From: Myxococcales bacterium | GTDB lineage: Bacteria > Myxococcota_A > Polyangia > Polyangiales > Ga0077539 | Assembly: GCA_016793325.1 (NCBI GenBank) | Contig: JAEUKI010000035.1 | Span: forward strand, 1-64,000 | Reading direction: 5' to 3' | DNA: 64,000 nucleotides | In this document: piece after piece, positions 8,903 to 17,392 of the stretch | Position numbering within the stretch: the stretch's first letter is position 1 | Layout: each line of letters starts with the position of its first letter | Made by a program: the position numbers and the translations under genes | The notes under the pieces: model-generated | Databases searched by the model: none | Told to the model about the DNA's origin: nothing | The model's input: the letters and a program-made list of their open reading frames with translations, nothing else

Positions 8903-10462
8903 TCAAAATCGCACGCCGAACCCGTTGAACGTCGGGACGAGCTGCGCGCGAAGGGGAGGCCTGCGGCGCGGTGGCTCGGCGAAGCGATCCGCGGGGGCGG
9001 TGAAGAACAAGATCGTTCCGGTCACGAGGCCGATGCCCCCGACGACCACGAGCGCCGCGCCCGCGCCGACCAAGAAGATGTTCGCTGTGCGTTCGGCCTC
9101 GAAGCGCTCGGGGACTTGTTGAAACTGCACGGCCGTCTGGAGCGGGTACTCGAGGCCCACGTTCATCGAGCGCACGCACGCGAGCTGCATGTCCGTCGGC
9201 ATCTCCACGGTGACGCTGCACGCGCCGACCGCTTGCGAGAAGCGCTTTCCTGCGGTGTCGAGCTGCTGGAGATTTCGGATCGTGTTCGCAGACCAAAGAA
9301 ACGCGAGCACGCCGACGCCGAGACCGACGCCACCAATAATCAAGCCCGAGCGACGCCACGCCCAACGCGCGTCGAGCGACTCGCGCTGCGCTTCGGGGCG
9401 CGGAACGAGATTGACCTCGACGCGCTCGACGCGCCCCACCGGAAGCACCACGCGCTGCTCGAGCGTCACGTAGTCGCGACCCGTCACGCGGAGCAAGTGT
9501 CGCCCGGCGGGGACGACCTCGGTTCCGTCGCACGCGACGCGCTCGCCGTCGAGCGAGCACTCGACCTCGCGATACTCGCGATCGAGCACGAATCGCGCGC
9601 CTTCGTCCGCGGGGAGCCCGCGGAGCCAGAGCAGGTTCGCCGCGACGGAGCTCACCGTTCCTTGCGTGAGCGCGGTGATCTCGAAGCGCGAGTAGCCGCG
9701 TCGTTGCACTTCGATTCGATGCGTCCCTTCGGCGACGGGGATCGGCCCGAGCGGCGTGCGCCCCACGTTTCGGCCGTCGATGATCACGTCAGCGTCCTCG
9801 ACGTTGGATCGAATCGTCACCGTCGTCTCGATGGCCTCGAGCGGCTGATCCAGGGACAACACTGCGCCGCTCGCGACGTCGAACTCGCTCTCGCGCGGGC
9901 GATGCCCCGGCGCGCTCACGACCGCCCGATAGCGCCCGACGGGGACCCGTACGCCCGACTGCGCCGCCGCTGCCTCGCGCACGATTCGCACGTCCGAGCC
10001 CACGCCCTCGAGCGACAACCGCAGCCCCGCGATCGCCAGCGGAACACGCACGCTCCCGCTTCGACTCGAGATGCGCTCGCGCATCTGCGCCAGCTGCGCG
10101 CGCCGCGACGCAACGACCTCGATGGGAGCCTCGCGCTCGTACGCCTCGAGCGACGCGAGCCCCTCGTCGTAGCGACCGAGCTCGATCTCGACCGCCGCGA
10201 TGTTGAAGCGCACGAGCGCGTTGCGCGAGAGCTCGTACGCCCGGCGAAACTCGACGAGCGCGGGCAGCTCGCTGTGCTCGGTCGCGAGCTGAATCGCCCG
10301 GCGAAAGTGCAGGTCCGCCTCGGGAGGCAGCGCGCTCTGCGCTGGCGGCGGCGAAGGGCGCGGATCGGTCCGCCTGCGACGCTGCGCGAGCGCCGATCGA
10401 TCGATCATCGCCACAGCCGCAGCCAACACGAGCGCCTTCGATGCGAGCCGACGAGTGTTCAT
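8903..10462 (-). CDS. Secreted TPR/PEGA-domain membrane protein
   Basis: A 519-residue protein with an N-terminal signal (ALVLAAAVAMIDRSALAQ). A helical TPR-like region follows (ALPPEADLHFRRAIQLATEH, FNIAAVEIELGRYDEGL), then PEGA-type beta domains (VTIRSNVEDADVIIDGRNVG, TPLGPIPVAEGTHRIEVQRRGY; a second with VECSLDGERVACDG). Two hydrophobic helices near the C-terminus (GLIIGGVGLGVGVLAFLW and LVGAGAALVVVGGIGLVTG) would anchor it. Its ATG overlaps the stop of the upstream kinase gene as ATGA, so the two are translationally coupled and probably work in one pathway. PEGA domains are surface or periplasmic beta modules often found with bacterial Ser/Thr kinases. Confidence 0.8.
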   Translation of the reverse strand: MNTRRLASKALVLAAAVAMIDRSALAQRRRRTDPRPSPPPAQSALPPEADLHFRRAIQLATEHSELPALVEFRRAYELSRNALVRFNIAAVEIELGRYDEGLASLEAYEREAPIEVVASRRAQLAQMRERISSRSGSVRVPLAIAGLRLSLEGVGSDVRIVREAAAAQSGVRVPVGRYRAVVSAPGHRPRESEFDVASGAVLSLDQPLEAIETTVTIRSNVEDADVIIDGRNVGRTPLGPIPVAEGTHRIEVQRRGYSRFEITALTQGTVSSVAANLLWLRGLPADEGARFVLDREYREVECSLDGERVACDGTEVVPAGRHLLRVTGRDYVTLEQRVVLPVGRVERVEVNLVPRPEAQRESLDARWAWRRSGLIIGGVGLGVGVLAFLWSANTIRNLQQLDTAGKRFSQAVGACSVTVEMPTDMQLACVRSMNVGLEYPLQTAVQFQQVPERFEAERTANIFLVGAGAALVVVGGIGLVTGTILFFTAPADRFAEPPRRRPPLRAQLVPTFNGFGVRF

Positions 10463-12054
10463 CGTTGTTGAATTTCTGTGTCGAGCACGAAGCCGGTCCG
10501 GCCGAGCTGCAGCGGCCGCCGCGTCGCGCGTCGGGGTCCCTCTGCGTGCGGCGCGCGGATCGAAGCATCGGCGTTGTTCACGACCACAGGCGTCGGCGGC
10601 GCGATCGGCACGAGCACGCGCTCGATGCGATCGTCGTTCGCGACGCGACGTCGCTCGGTCACTGTCGCAAATCCCGCGGCGCTGATCACGATCGCGACCT
10701 CGCGGCCCGGCTCGACCACAACGCGGACGTTTCCGTGGCCGCGCTCGACGCCGTCGACCACGATCGACGCGGCGGGCGGCTCGACGCGCACTTCGAGCAC
10801 GGGACGCGCCGAGGCGTCGACGTCGATCCGCGCGGGCGTCGACCCGATCGCTGGACTGGGACGACTCGACGCGCGGACGCGCGCGACGGACACCACAGCG
10901 ATCGCGAGCCCCGCGGCGAGGGCGAACACGACGCCCGCGCGCGCTCCACGAGGACGAGACGGCTGCGAGCGCCGAGGCTCGTCGGGAGGAGCGCTCAGCG
11001 CAGGGCTCACGAACGGAGCCCCGTCGTCGTAGACGGGCGTCGACATTCGCGTGGCAGGCGTCGAGCGCTTCGGGCGCTGCGCGTCCTCGGGCGCGGCCGC
11101 GAGCGTGTTGGCGTCGGAGTCGACCTGCGGAGCGCTCGCCAGCGCGGGTTCGCGGACGGACGGCGGGATCGTCGGCGGGTCGAGCGCGGCGACCGATCGC
11201 ACGAGCGCCTCGCGAAACTCGTTCATGTCCGAGAATCGATCGGCCGGTGATTTTTCGAGCGCGCGCATGACCACCGCAGAGAGCTCTCGCGAGACGTGCG
11301 GAGCGATCGCCCGTAGATCGATCGGCGGCTCGGTGAGCTTTCGCGCGAGGAGCGCGGGGGTCGACGTCGCGGGGTGCGGGTTTGCGCCGGAGACGAGCTC
11401 GTAGAGCACCACGGCGAGCGCGTACTGGTCGACGGCGCCCGTGAGGTCCGACGAGCCGCGGGCTTGTTCGGGCGGCATGTACGCGGGCGTTCCGAGGATC
11501 GTCGAGCTCGCGGTGAGGCGGTGGGAGGCGTCTTGCTCGCGGCGCGCGATGCCGAAATCGACGAGCTTCGGGACGCACTCTCCGGGCCGTTCACCGTGCA
11601 CCAAGAAGATGTTCTCGGGCTTGACGTCGCGGTGAACGACGCCCGCTTGGTGCGCCTTCGCGAGCGCGCGCGCGATGGGCTCGACGAGCGCGACCGCGGC
11701 GCGATCGCTGAGCAACGCTGCGCGGCTGAGCGCGTGAGCCAACGATACGCCCTCGAGAAACTCCATCACGAGGTAGCGCGCGCCGCTCTCGTGCCGGCCG
11801 ACGTCGAACGTCGTCGCGACATTCGCGTGCTGAAACGCGCTCGCGATCTTCGCTTCGAGCTCGAACCGCGCGACGAGGTCCGCGTGCTCGGTCAGCGACG
11901 CGCGAAGAAACTTCACAGCGACGCGCCGCTCGAGAACGCGGTCGAAGCCCTCGAAGACGGTCCCCATCCCGCCTTCACCCACGACGCGGCGCAGCTCGTA
12001 GCGCTCCGCGAGCACCGCTCCGACGCGAATGCCCGGCTCTTGGTGCTCGCTCAT
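10459..12054 (-). CDS. Membrane-anchored Ser/Thr protein kinase with PEGA domain
   Basis: A 531-residue Hanks-type kinase. The Gly-rich loop GEGGMGTV is at 26-33, the ATP-binding Lys at 48, HRDVKPEN from 141 and DFG at 166-168, followed by GTPAYMPPEQ, so it looks catalytically complete. A Pro/Ser-rich juxtamembrane linker leads to one transmembrane helix (about 373-393) and a PEGA-like extracytoplasmic domain (EVRVEPPAASIVVDGVERG). The layout implies sensing outside the inner membrane and phosphorylation inside. It is the first gene of a two-gene operon with the TPR/PEGA protein (4-bp overlap). Targets are not evident from context. Confidence 0.93.
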   Translation of the reverse strand: MSEHQEPGIRVGAVLAERYELRRVVGEGGMGTVFEGFDRVLERRVAVKFLRASLTEHADLVARFELEAKIASAFQHANVATTFDVGRHESGARYLVMEFLEGVSLAHALSRAALLSDRAAVALVEPIARALAKAHQAGVVHRDVKPENIFLVHGERPGECVPKLVDFGIARREQDASHRLTASSTILGTPAYMPPEQARGSSDLTGAVDQYALAVVLYELVSGANPHPATSTPALLARKLTEPPIDLRAIAPHVSRELSAVVMRALEKSPADRFSDMNEFREALVRSVAALDPPTIPPSVREPALASAPQVDSDANTLAAAPEDAQRPKRSTPATRMSTPVYDDGAPFVSPALSAPPDEPRRSQPSRPRGARAGVVFALAAGLAIAVVSVARVRASSRPSPAIGSTPARIDVDASARPVLEVRVEPPAASIVVDGVERGHGNVRVVVEPGREVAIVISAAGFATVTERRRVANDDRIERVLVPIAPPTPVVVNNADASIRAPHAEGPRRATRRPLQLGRTGFVLDTEIQQR

Positions 12055-12175
12055 CGTTCGTTCGCAAGTGTACGGACAGAAGCCCCCTCGTTCACCGCGG
12101 CCGTTGCACTTTTTTGCAAACGATCACGCCGCTGTCGAACGCCGACAGAGGCTACGATCGTGGCCGAGGCCCGCG

Positions 12176-13375
12176 ATGAAGCACGCTCGTTTGCCAGGGT
12201 TCGTCGGGCTCGCTGCGGTGCTCGCTGCGGGGGCCAGCGCCGCGCAACCCTCGGAGTTTCAGTGCGCGCTCGGGGGCCCCGAGCGGGCGACCGAGTGCTT
12301 GCGTCTCGCGGGTGAGAGCGCGCTTCGCGTACAGAGCGAGGAGAGCATCGAGCGCGCGACGGCGCTGTTCGTGCGCGCTTCTGCGACGAGCCGCGCCGAG
12401 CAAGCGATCGAACAACGCTGGGCGCACCCCGAGCTCCGCACGCCTGCGCTCTTTGCCGCGGTCGTCTCGATCGCTCGCGCCCATCGAGAAAACCGAGCGC
12501 ACAGCGACGTCGTGCGCTGGTGCAACCGATGGCTCGATGACGCCAAGCGACACGCGAGCGCCGATGTGCTCACCGCGCTGCACACGAGCCTCGGGCACGC
12601 GTGGAGCGCGCTCGGGCAGCGCGACCGCGCGTACGACGCATGGAGGCTCGCCGTTCACGCGTGGAGCGTCGAGCACGCGTACAAGCTCGACGACGACGGC
12701 TCGGTGCTCGAAGAGTCCCCCGCTGCCCGCGGCCTCGTGGCGCCCGAACGGTGGAGAGCGCCAGCGATCATCGATGCGTACCGAGCCCCGCGCGAGGGCG
12801 TCGACGAGGAGGCGATCGACGGTTGTTTCAACACCCACGAAAACAACCTACGAGCGATTCATCAGTGTCTTCGCGCGCTTCGCCCGCCGCCACCGAGGCG
12901 GTTCGCGGGGCTCACGGCGCGCGGATTCTCGTTCCTCTCGCCGTTCGAGGGGATCGCGCGCCCGCGCCGCGCGCGAGGCGCAGTCCGTACGCGATCGCAC
13001 CTCGGCGAAGCGGCGTTCGAGCGAGGCAACCGCGCCTCGGGTGAAGCGTGGCTCGGGCTGCTCCGGATCACCGTCGACGAGATCGACTCGGTGACGATCC
13101 CGGCGTTTCGAGGCACCGATCGGCGCGCCTTCGACACCTGGACGCGGAGCACGCTCTCGCCGCACATGCACGCGATCCATACGCTGCTCTTCTCGCGAGC
13201 GACCCCGTTCGCGCAGCGCGCGATCGCGACTGGGGTGCCCGACGTCGAGCTGGCCGCCACAGCGCTGCTCGCCGGCGGGTTTCGGACGTTCATTCGTCGC
13301 ATCGACGAGGCGCCGGATCCGCCCGATTGGCATCGAGAAGGCCAGCCGTTTCAGACGCTCCGCGACGAGTGGTGA
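12176..13375 (+). CDS. Secreted TPR-like protein, unknown function
   Basis: A 399-residue protein with a signal peptide (GFVGLAAVLAAGASAAQ). The mature part is mostly helical with TPR-like spacing: ERATALFVRASATSRAEQAI and LGHAWSALGQRDRAYDAWRL. A middle segment has paired Cys residues around DGCFNTHENNLRAIHQCLRAL. No family is recognised. ATG 12176 was chosen because it starts the signal peptide. It is divergent from the kinase gene with about 120 bp between starts, which may place both under related control. It is probably periplasmic. Confidence 0.6.
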   Translation: MKHARLPGFVGLAAVLAAGASAAQPSEFQCALGGPERATECLRLAGESALRVQSEESIERATALFVRASATSRAEQAIEQRWAHPELRTPALFAAVVSIARAHRENRAHSDVVRWCNRWLDDAKRHASADVLTALHTSLGHAWSALGQRDRAYDAWRLAVHAWSVEHAYKLDDDGSVLEESPAARGLVAPERWRAPAIIDAYRAPREGVDEEAIDGCFNTHENNLRAIHQCLRALRPPPPRRFAGLTARGFSFLSPFEGIARPRRARGAVRTRSHLGEAAFERGNRASGEAWLGLLRITVDEIDSVTIPAFRGTDRRAFDTWTRSTLSPHMHAIHTLLFSRATPFAQRAIATGVPDVELAATALLAGGFRTFIRRIDEAPDPPDWHREGQPFQTLRDEW

Positions 13376-13394
13376 CGGAATCGACGCTCGCTGC

Positions 13395-14450
13395 TCAGCG
13401 ACCGCGGTTTCGCTGCGTGAGCGCGAGCAGAAACAACAGCGACAGCACGAGCACGAGCAGCGCCACGCTGTGGGCCACGATCGACACGATCACCACCGTG
13501 GCAGACACCCCGAACGCCACGGGCAACGTCACGAGCGCCACCGCCGACCGCGTCGCCCTCGCCACCGGCGGAAACACATCGAACATCGCGCTGAACGGCG
13601 CGAGCCAGAGGTTCATCGAGACCCACACGAACACGAACCCGAGCACGCGCAAGAGCCACCCGATGATCACGTGCTCGCGCGCGAGCTGGCCGATCGCGCT
13701 CGCTCGGTCGCCGCGCAGCAAGCGAAAGAACCTTGTTTCTCCCTGGTAGACCTCGATCCGCGAGCCCATTTGCTGACCGAAGAGCGTCGAGAGGGTCCCT
13801 TCGCGAAGCGCGAAGTACGAGAGCCGCATGTCGCCCACGGAGGGATCGTCGAGCGTGCGCTCTCCGAGATAGACGTAGTTGTGCGCGACGACCGGCGCGT
13901 AGGGCGCGTCTCTTCGCACGGAGTCTCGAGAGAGCGCGACGCGCTCGTCGCACGGGGCGCTCGTCTCCGCAGTGCGAAAACCGTACACGCCGATCGTCGC
14001 GTCCGTGGCATAGCGCGCAGCGCGCACGCGCATCGCGGGGTTGGTGTGCCCGCGAGGCTCGCGAAAGTGCGAGCTCGTCTGCGGCGCGTCCGTCCATTGT
14101 CGCGCGTACTGACAACGATCACGACTGTCGCAGCGCTCGACCCACGCGAACATCTCCGCGCGACGCGCGAGCGCGACGAACGGCCCCGGGACGAGGAAGC
14201 GATCGTCTGCGAGCGGAGCGTTTGCGCGCACGCGCTCGGTGACCGAGACCAACGCGCGATCGTTGGAGGCCTCGATGCGCGACGGATCCGTCACCGTCGA
14301 GCGCCGCGCGAGGCCCGCGAGGTTGACCCGCCCCTCGTTGATCCACAGCAGCGCGATCGACGCCCCAAAGAGAAACGCGCCGAAGATCGCCCCAGCGATC
14401 GCCGCGCGAATGCCCTCGAACCAACCGATGCGCGCTCGGCGCTTTGCCAT
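13395..14450 (-). CDS. TMEM43-family membrane protein
   Basis: A 351-residue membrane protein resembling the TMEM43 family (PF07787). One N-terminal transmembrane helix (AIFGAFLFGASIALLWINEGR, with the family-typical N-E-G-R after the helix) is followed by a soluble domain of about 200 residues. Three closely spaced C-terminal helices (GWLLRVLGFVFVWVSMNLW, AVALVTLPVAFGVSATVVIV, VALLVLVLSLLFLLAL) complete it. Bacterial members have no established role. ATG 14450 was preferred because the upstream frame is Arg/Cys-rich and unlike the family. It is convergent with the 12.2-kb gene, 19 bp away. Confidence 0.78.
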   Translation of the reverse strand: MAKRRARIGWFEGIRAAIAGAIFGAFLFGASIALLWINEGRVNLAGLARRSTVTDPSRIEASNDRALVSVTERVRANAPLADDRFLVPGPFVALARRAEMFAWVERCDSRDRCQYARQWTDAPQTSSHFREPRGHTNPAMRVRAARYATDATIGVYGFRTAETSAPCDERVALSRDSVRRDAPYAPVVAHNYVYLGERTLDDPSVGDMRLSYFALREGTLSTLFGQQMGSRIEVYQGETRFFRLLRGDRASAIGQLAREHVIIGWLLRVLGFVFVWVSMNLWLAPFSAMFDVFPPVARATRSAVALVTLPVAFGVSATVVIVSIVAHSVALLVLVLSLLFLLALTQRNRGR

Positions 14451-14560
14451 GAGAGAACTCCTTCGATCGAAGCGCCGCGGACGGCATCGGACTATACCGC
14501 AGCACGAAGCGCTGTCCCGAGCGTGCAGCGTACGCGAACGGTACAATCCTTCGCGAGTCG

Positions 14561-14905
14561 ATGCGTGTGGACGACTACCAACTCCACCCGGCGAGGGAGC
14601 CAGATCGATGCCCCGCGTGCGGCGAACCGTCGCGCTTTGGAATCGCCTGTGTTTCGTGCGGCTACGTCTCGTCTCGAGCGCTGTGGCGCCGCGTGTACAA
14701 CGACCGCGCGACGGTGGCTCGAGCGGTCGTCGACGCGGTCTCGCCCGCGATCGTGTTGCTCATCTTGTGCACGATCGCGCTCATCGCGCCGATGATCGAG
14801 CCCCGCCCGCTCAGCGTCGCTCTCCGCTGTTCTCCGCGCGCCATCGACCGGGAGGCACTCCGCTCCAACGCACGAACGCGCGGTGAAACGCTGCTTGTTC
14901 GCTGA
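14561..14905 (+). CDS. Small zinc-ribbon membrane protein
   Basis: A 114-residue open frame. A CPACGEPSRFGIACVSCG motif at about 18-35 forms a four-Cys zinc ribbon, and one transmembrane helix (AIVLLILCTIALIAPM) follows at about 63-78. The last 30 codons overlap the 3' end of the convergent AraC gene and may be shadow sequence, so the C-terminus is doubtful. A similar layout of Cys pairs plus membrane helices is seen in the minus-strand gene at 15949-16260. Function unknown; moderate confidence that it is real. Confidence 0.45.
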   Translation: MRVDDYQLHPAREPDRCPACGEPSRFGIACVSCGYVSSRALWRRVYNDRATVARAVVDAVSPAIVLLILCTIALIAPMIEPRPLSVALRCSPRAIDREALRSNARTRGETLLVR

Positions 14906-15929
14906 ACCCGAGCTCGATCGCCACCGCGCGAACGCCCACCGTCGGGTCCCGCAAGAGCTCGCACGCGCGCTCGAAGCGCGCTCGATCGTAGAGCTTCGCG
15001 AGCGTCGTCCCTTCGCGCTCGAGCCATCGCTGCACCGTCCGCGGCGCGCACCCGAGCGCGCGAGAGACCGCGTCGAGCGTCGGCGCGGACGCGAGGTTGT
15101 CTCGAAGAAACTTGCGAACGCGCCCCGCGAACGTCGGCTCGGGCGCGAGGCCGTCGAGGATGCGCTTTCCGTGCGACTCGAGGTGCGCGAGCAGCGCGGG
15201 GTTCGCGGTCTGAACGGGCAACGCGAGGGTCTCTTCGCGAAAGTGCATCTCGTCTCGCGGCTGGCCGTAGCGAATCGGACAGCGAAAGAGCGCCTCGGCT
15301 TCGCGGTATCCCTCGGGGCGCTCGAAGCGAAACCGCAGCTCCGCAGGGCTCACATCGACGCCCGTCGCCCGTCGCGCCGCGAGGATGATCAGCGCCATTC
15401 CGAACTCGAGCACGTGCCTCGGCGCCGCAGCGATGGGATCGTCGAACTCGTAGTACGCGACCATCAACCCCGCAGGGGGCGGCTCGACCTTGCGCCAGAG
15501 GCTTCCCTCCGCGAGCGTGCGCTGCAGCTCGAGCCCGCGCTCGAACCCTTCGCCCAACGTCGACGCGCTGGCCATCACGAACACCGGCAACAGTCCCCCC
15601 GTCGGTGCCATGTGCTCGGCGAGGTGGAGCCCGAGGTTGTCGTCTCCCATCATCGCGGGCAGCTCGGCCCAGATCGCTTGCGCGGCCTGCACCGTGATTC
15701 GCGCGTCCGCCGCGGACATCGCCTCGAACGACAGCCCGAAGCGCGCCGCGATCTTCGTCGGGTCGTGCCCCTTGTGCTCGGCATAGCGAAACAACAAGTG
15801 CGCCGCGTTTGCGGTCACCGTCGCACGAGAGCCTTCGCTGCGTTCACGGGTCACGGAGGGGATGCGCCGCGCGCGCTCCTCCGCGCGCTGCGACCCTCTG
15901 ATTCGAGGGCCAGCGCGGACCAGAGTCAA
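14811..15929 (-). CDS. AraC-family transcriptional regulator
   Basis: A 372-residue regulator of the group with an N-terminal arabinose-binding-like domain (AHLLFRYAEHKGHDPTKIAARFGLSFEAM; AIWAELPAMMGDDNLGLHLAEH) and a C-terminal AraC domain. The latter has two helix-turn-helix segments: TLDAVSRALGCAPRTVQRWLEREG, then VRAVAIELGFSEQAAFHRAFVRWSG, ending in PPGRWR. Members often control lipid, fatty-acid or amino-acid genes, but the ligand cannot be read here. The first 30 residues are Arg-rich and the true start may lie downstream, near the ATVTANAAHLL segment. No divergent partner gene is obvious. Confidence 0.85.
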   Translation of the reverse strand: MTLVRAGPRIRGSQRAEERARRIPSVTRERSEGSRATVTANAAHLLFRYAEHKGHDPTKIAARFGLSFEAMSAADARITVQAAQAIWAELPAMMGDDNLGLHLAEHMAPTGGLLPVFVMASASTLGEGFERGLELQRTLAEGSLWRKVEPPPAGLMVAYYEFDDPIAAAPRHVLEFGMALIILAARRATGVDVSPAELRFRFERPEGYREAEALFRCPIRYGQPRDEMHFREETLALPVQTANPALLAHLESHGKRILDGLAPEPTFAGRVRKFLRDNLASAPTLDAVSRALGCAPRTVQRWLEREGTTLAKLYDRARFERACELLRDPTVGVRAVAIELGFSEQAAFHRAFVRWSGVPPGRWRAENSGERR

Positions 15930-15948
15930 GGCTCGGTCCGTGAAAGAG

Positions 15949-16260
15949 TTACGCTGGGACAGCGTGTCCGTGCGCGATCGACGCGGCCTTCGCCTCGTCT
16001 TCGACGATCACGCATCGGCACTTCGGACAGCGCGTCGGCTCCGCCGCAGCCTCTGCGAGCGGCGCCTGAATCGCCGAGCAAATCACCACGATCACGGGCC
16101 CCAGGATCACCGTCAGAAATCCCGTCAGCGCCGAGCCGATCATCATGACCACGGCCGCCACGTACAAGACCGCCAGCCCGACCTTGGGCGCGATCGACGC
16201 GCGCACCGGTTCGCCCCGAAATCCGCACCGCTCACAATGACAGTCGCCGTGGTTCGCCAT
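15949..16260 (-). CDS. Small membrane protein with N- and C-terminal Cys motifs
   Basis: A 103-residue protein. It starts with GDCHCERCGF (three Cys), crosses the membrane with two hydrophobic segments (VGLAVLYVAAVVMMIGSALTG and LTVILGPVIVVICSAI) and ends with CPKCRC, so the two Cys clusters could together bind zinc on the cytoplasmic side. No family name is assigned. An in-frame ATG at 16314 would add 18 residues of Pro/Glu-rich sequence; 16260 was chosen because the Cys motif begins right after it. Located 19 bp from the AraC gene on the same strand, upstream of it in transcription order. Confidence 0.6.
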   Translation of the reverse strand: MANHGDCHCERCGFRGEPVRASIAPKVGLAVLYVAAVVMMIGSALTGFLTVILGPVIVVICSAIQAPLAEAAAEPTRCPKCRCVIVEDEAKAASIAHGHAVPA

Positions 16261-16422
16261 AGTGCTCTCGCTCTCCTCGCCCCCATTCGTAGGCGCAGGC
16301 TCGGGCGCAGGCATTGACCGCGCGCGCCCCGATCGTTGATCGATCACGCCACGCGCGCTCGACGCGCCGTTGTCCGGAATCACGTCCGTGCCTCGCTCGC
16401 CGATCCGCGCTCGAATCGCCGC

Positions 16423-17361
16423 ATGCACTCGAGACGGTTTCCCTTCAGCGCGGCGCAGCTCGTCGGCGTCCTCACGTCGCTCTCGGCCGCTCCCGCCACG
16501 GTCGTGCGGCGATGCTCCGACGCTCCGCCCGGTCGTCCGTCGCCCCACCGAGAGGAGATCGAACGCGCCCTTCACTGCGACGGTCGCTCGGACGCCGAGG
16601 CGCGCACGGCGTGCTTCGCGCGGATCGTCAGCGCGCTCAACCAGTGGCCCGACGACGCCGAGCGTCGGGCGACCTTCGCGCAGGTCGAACGGCACTTGAA
16701 TTCATGGTCACCCGAGCATCGCGCGACGCGCGCCTCGCACGTGATCCACATGCGTGACCGGCGCGTGCTCGACACCATGCGCCTCGCGCGAGCGCTCGAG
16801 GACTGGTACCCCGAAGACTCCGCGCTCGACACCGGAAGCAACACGCGCCTCACGATCGCCTCGCCCCTCGCGGACACGATCGACTCGTACAAGCTCGTGC
16901 GCGCGAGCGTCTCGTTTCGGTGGTTCTCCGAGGGCCCCGGGCTCTCGCGCTTGCGATCGCTCGAGCTCCGCGAGTGCGGCGACTACGGGCGCACCTTCGC
17001 GCTGCTCTTGCGCTGGAAAGCGCTCGCGACCCTCGAGCGCATCGCGCTCAGCGAAGAGAGCGAGATCATCCAGAGCGACTCGTTTTGGACCGTCGCCCGC
17101 GAAGCGCCGAAGCTCGTGGAGCTCTCGTTCGTCGGCTACGGCGCGATCCACGTCGCGAGCTCGCTCGAGCGCGAGCGAGCCCTCTCGCAGCGGCTCCGAT
17201 CCCTCTCGATTCGAAGCGCCTTCGTGCGCACCCCCGAGGTCCAATCGCTCCGGCGAAACCTCGCGCTCGGCGGCCTTCGCGTCCTCGACCTCCGCGACAA
17301 CGCGCTGACCGACGACGACGTCCGCGTCCTCCGTGAAGCACCACAATTCAAAGAGACCTAG
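16423..17361 (+). CDS. Leucine-rich-repeat-like protein
   Basis: A 312-residue protein whose C-terminal half carries leucine-rich repeats: LSRLRSLELRECGDYG, LATLERIALSEESEI, APKLVELSFVGYGAIHV, LRSLSIRSAFVRTPEVQSL and LRVLDLRDNALTDDDVRVL. The last is a close match to the ribonuclease-inhibitor-type LRR consensus. The N-terminal 100 residues are helical. It resembles the 7.6-kb LRR-like protein in design. An upstream in-frame ATG at 16336 exists; 16423 was preferred because it is followed by a plausible weak signal-like segment (FSAAQLVGVLTSLSAAPAT). A binding scaffold role is inferred. Confidence 0.6.
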   Translation: MHSRRFPFSAAQLVGVLTSLSAAPATVVRRCSDAPPGRPSPHREEIERALHCDGRSDAEARTACFARIVSALNQWPDDAERRATFAQVERHLNSWSPEHRATRASHVIHMRDRRVLDTMRLARALEDWYPEDSALDTGSNTRLTIASPLADTIDSYKLVRASVSFRWFSEGPGLSRLRSLELRECGDYGRTFALLLRWKALATLERIALSEESEIIQSDSFWTVAREAPKLVELSFVGYGAIHVASSLERERALSQRLRSLSIRSAFVRTPEVQSLRRNLALGGLRVLDLRDNALTDDDVRVLREAPQFKET

Positions 17362-17392
17362 ATCCTCACGGGCTCGTCTCGACGCTGACCGC

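Noticed and set aside
12104..12119. TTGC/GCAA inverted repeat ahead of the 12.2-kb gene
   Set aside because: Arms of four bases around a T-run are too short to separate from chance.
14281..14292. GACGGATCCGTC palindrome as a further operator copy
   Set aside because: It lies inside the TMEM43-like coding sequence and lacks the outer G and C of the GGACG-N4-CGTCC arms.
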